This document shows, one piece after another, positions 63,948-64,000 of a stretch of DNA of 64,000 nucleotides. A model generated the notes under the pieces. The model did no database searches, was not told the origin of the DNA, and was given only the letters and a program-made list of their open reading frames with translations. The DNA comes from an uncultured Roseibium sp. (GTDB taxonomy: Bacteria; Pseudomonadota; Alphaproteobacteria; Rhizobiales; Stappiaceae), in contig NZ_CANLVF010000002.1 in assembly GCF_947494555.1 (NCBI RefSeq), positions 868,001 through 932,000 on the forward strand, given 5' to 3'. The position numbers and the translations under genes were made by a program. The first letter of the stretch is position 1, and the number at the start of each line of letters is the position of its first letter.

Positions 63948-64000
63948 TTACAGCATCTGCTTCTTGGCTTTGGCAAGCGAGCGTCTCATGCGCCGAGCAA
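63948..64000 (-). CDS. C-terminal end of an upstream gene, truncated by the window
   Basis: The frame ending in TAA at 63948-63950 reads ARRMRRSLAKAKKQML to the window edge. One base separates it from the ATP-grasp start, the tight spacing typical of an operon, so the polysaccharide locus probably continues. Product unknown. Confidence 0.4.
   Translation of the reverse strand, partial: ARRMRRSLAKAKKQML

Overview
The window looks like chromosomal DNA of a marine-type alphaproteobacterium with moderately high GC (by eye). The content fits a Roseibium/Labrenzia- or Rhodobacterales-like heterotroph: two TRAP transport systems, a DddP-like M24 enzyme next to a methanethiol oxidase, ergothioneine synthesis, pntAB transhydrogenase, and a VPLPA-CTERM/exosortase D system. 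Assignment below class is inference. No rRNA, tRNA, CRISPR array, prophage or complete insertion sequence was recognised.

Left part (0.2-11.6 kb): a small secreted protein is followed by a divergent locus. A GntR regulator and a Gfo/Idh/MocA protein face an operon of an SsuD-like flavin monooxygenase, a YdhF-like aldo/keto reductase, a flavin reductase and a three-part TRAP transporter. Monooxygenase + AKR + flavin reductase is the core set of the oxidative sulfoquinovose (sulfo-SMO) pathway, so this is my best candidate for an unusual system: a TRAP-fed sulfosugar desulfonation pathway. A Sel1-like protein, a di-haem MauG/CCP-like protein and a UPF0324 putative sulfate exporter follow, with REP-like palindromes between them.

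Middle part (12-36 kb): a divergent methionyl-tRNA synthetase, a TetR-YciI pair with repeated operators, egtBD, a LysE exporter, an RpiR-type regulator with a TAXI-TRAP operon ending in a universal stress protein, a GGDEF/EAL receptor with a Tat-exported binding protein, a LysR regulator divergent from a DddP-like M24 protein, a methanethiol oxidase with a His-rich membrane protein, a YghU-type GST and pntAB.

Right-middle part (36-46 kb): an RTX calcium-binding protein with three exact-length 191-residue internal repeats, an ECF sigma factor without adjacent anti-sigma, a sugar ABC importer operon containing a second Gfo/Idh/MocA dehydrogenase, and an FMN reductase.

Right end (47-64 kb): an exopolysaccharide/protein-sorting locus. 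It has a VPLPA-CTERM protein, a TPR lipoprotein (PrsT-like), a chain-length determinant, a BY-kinase, an ExeA-like ATPase, an acyltransferase, a nucleotide-sugar dehydrogenase, an exosortase D-EpsI fusion, two glycosyltransferases, and an overlapping PHP/ATP-grasp pair. It continues beyond the window.
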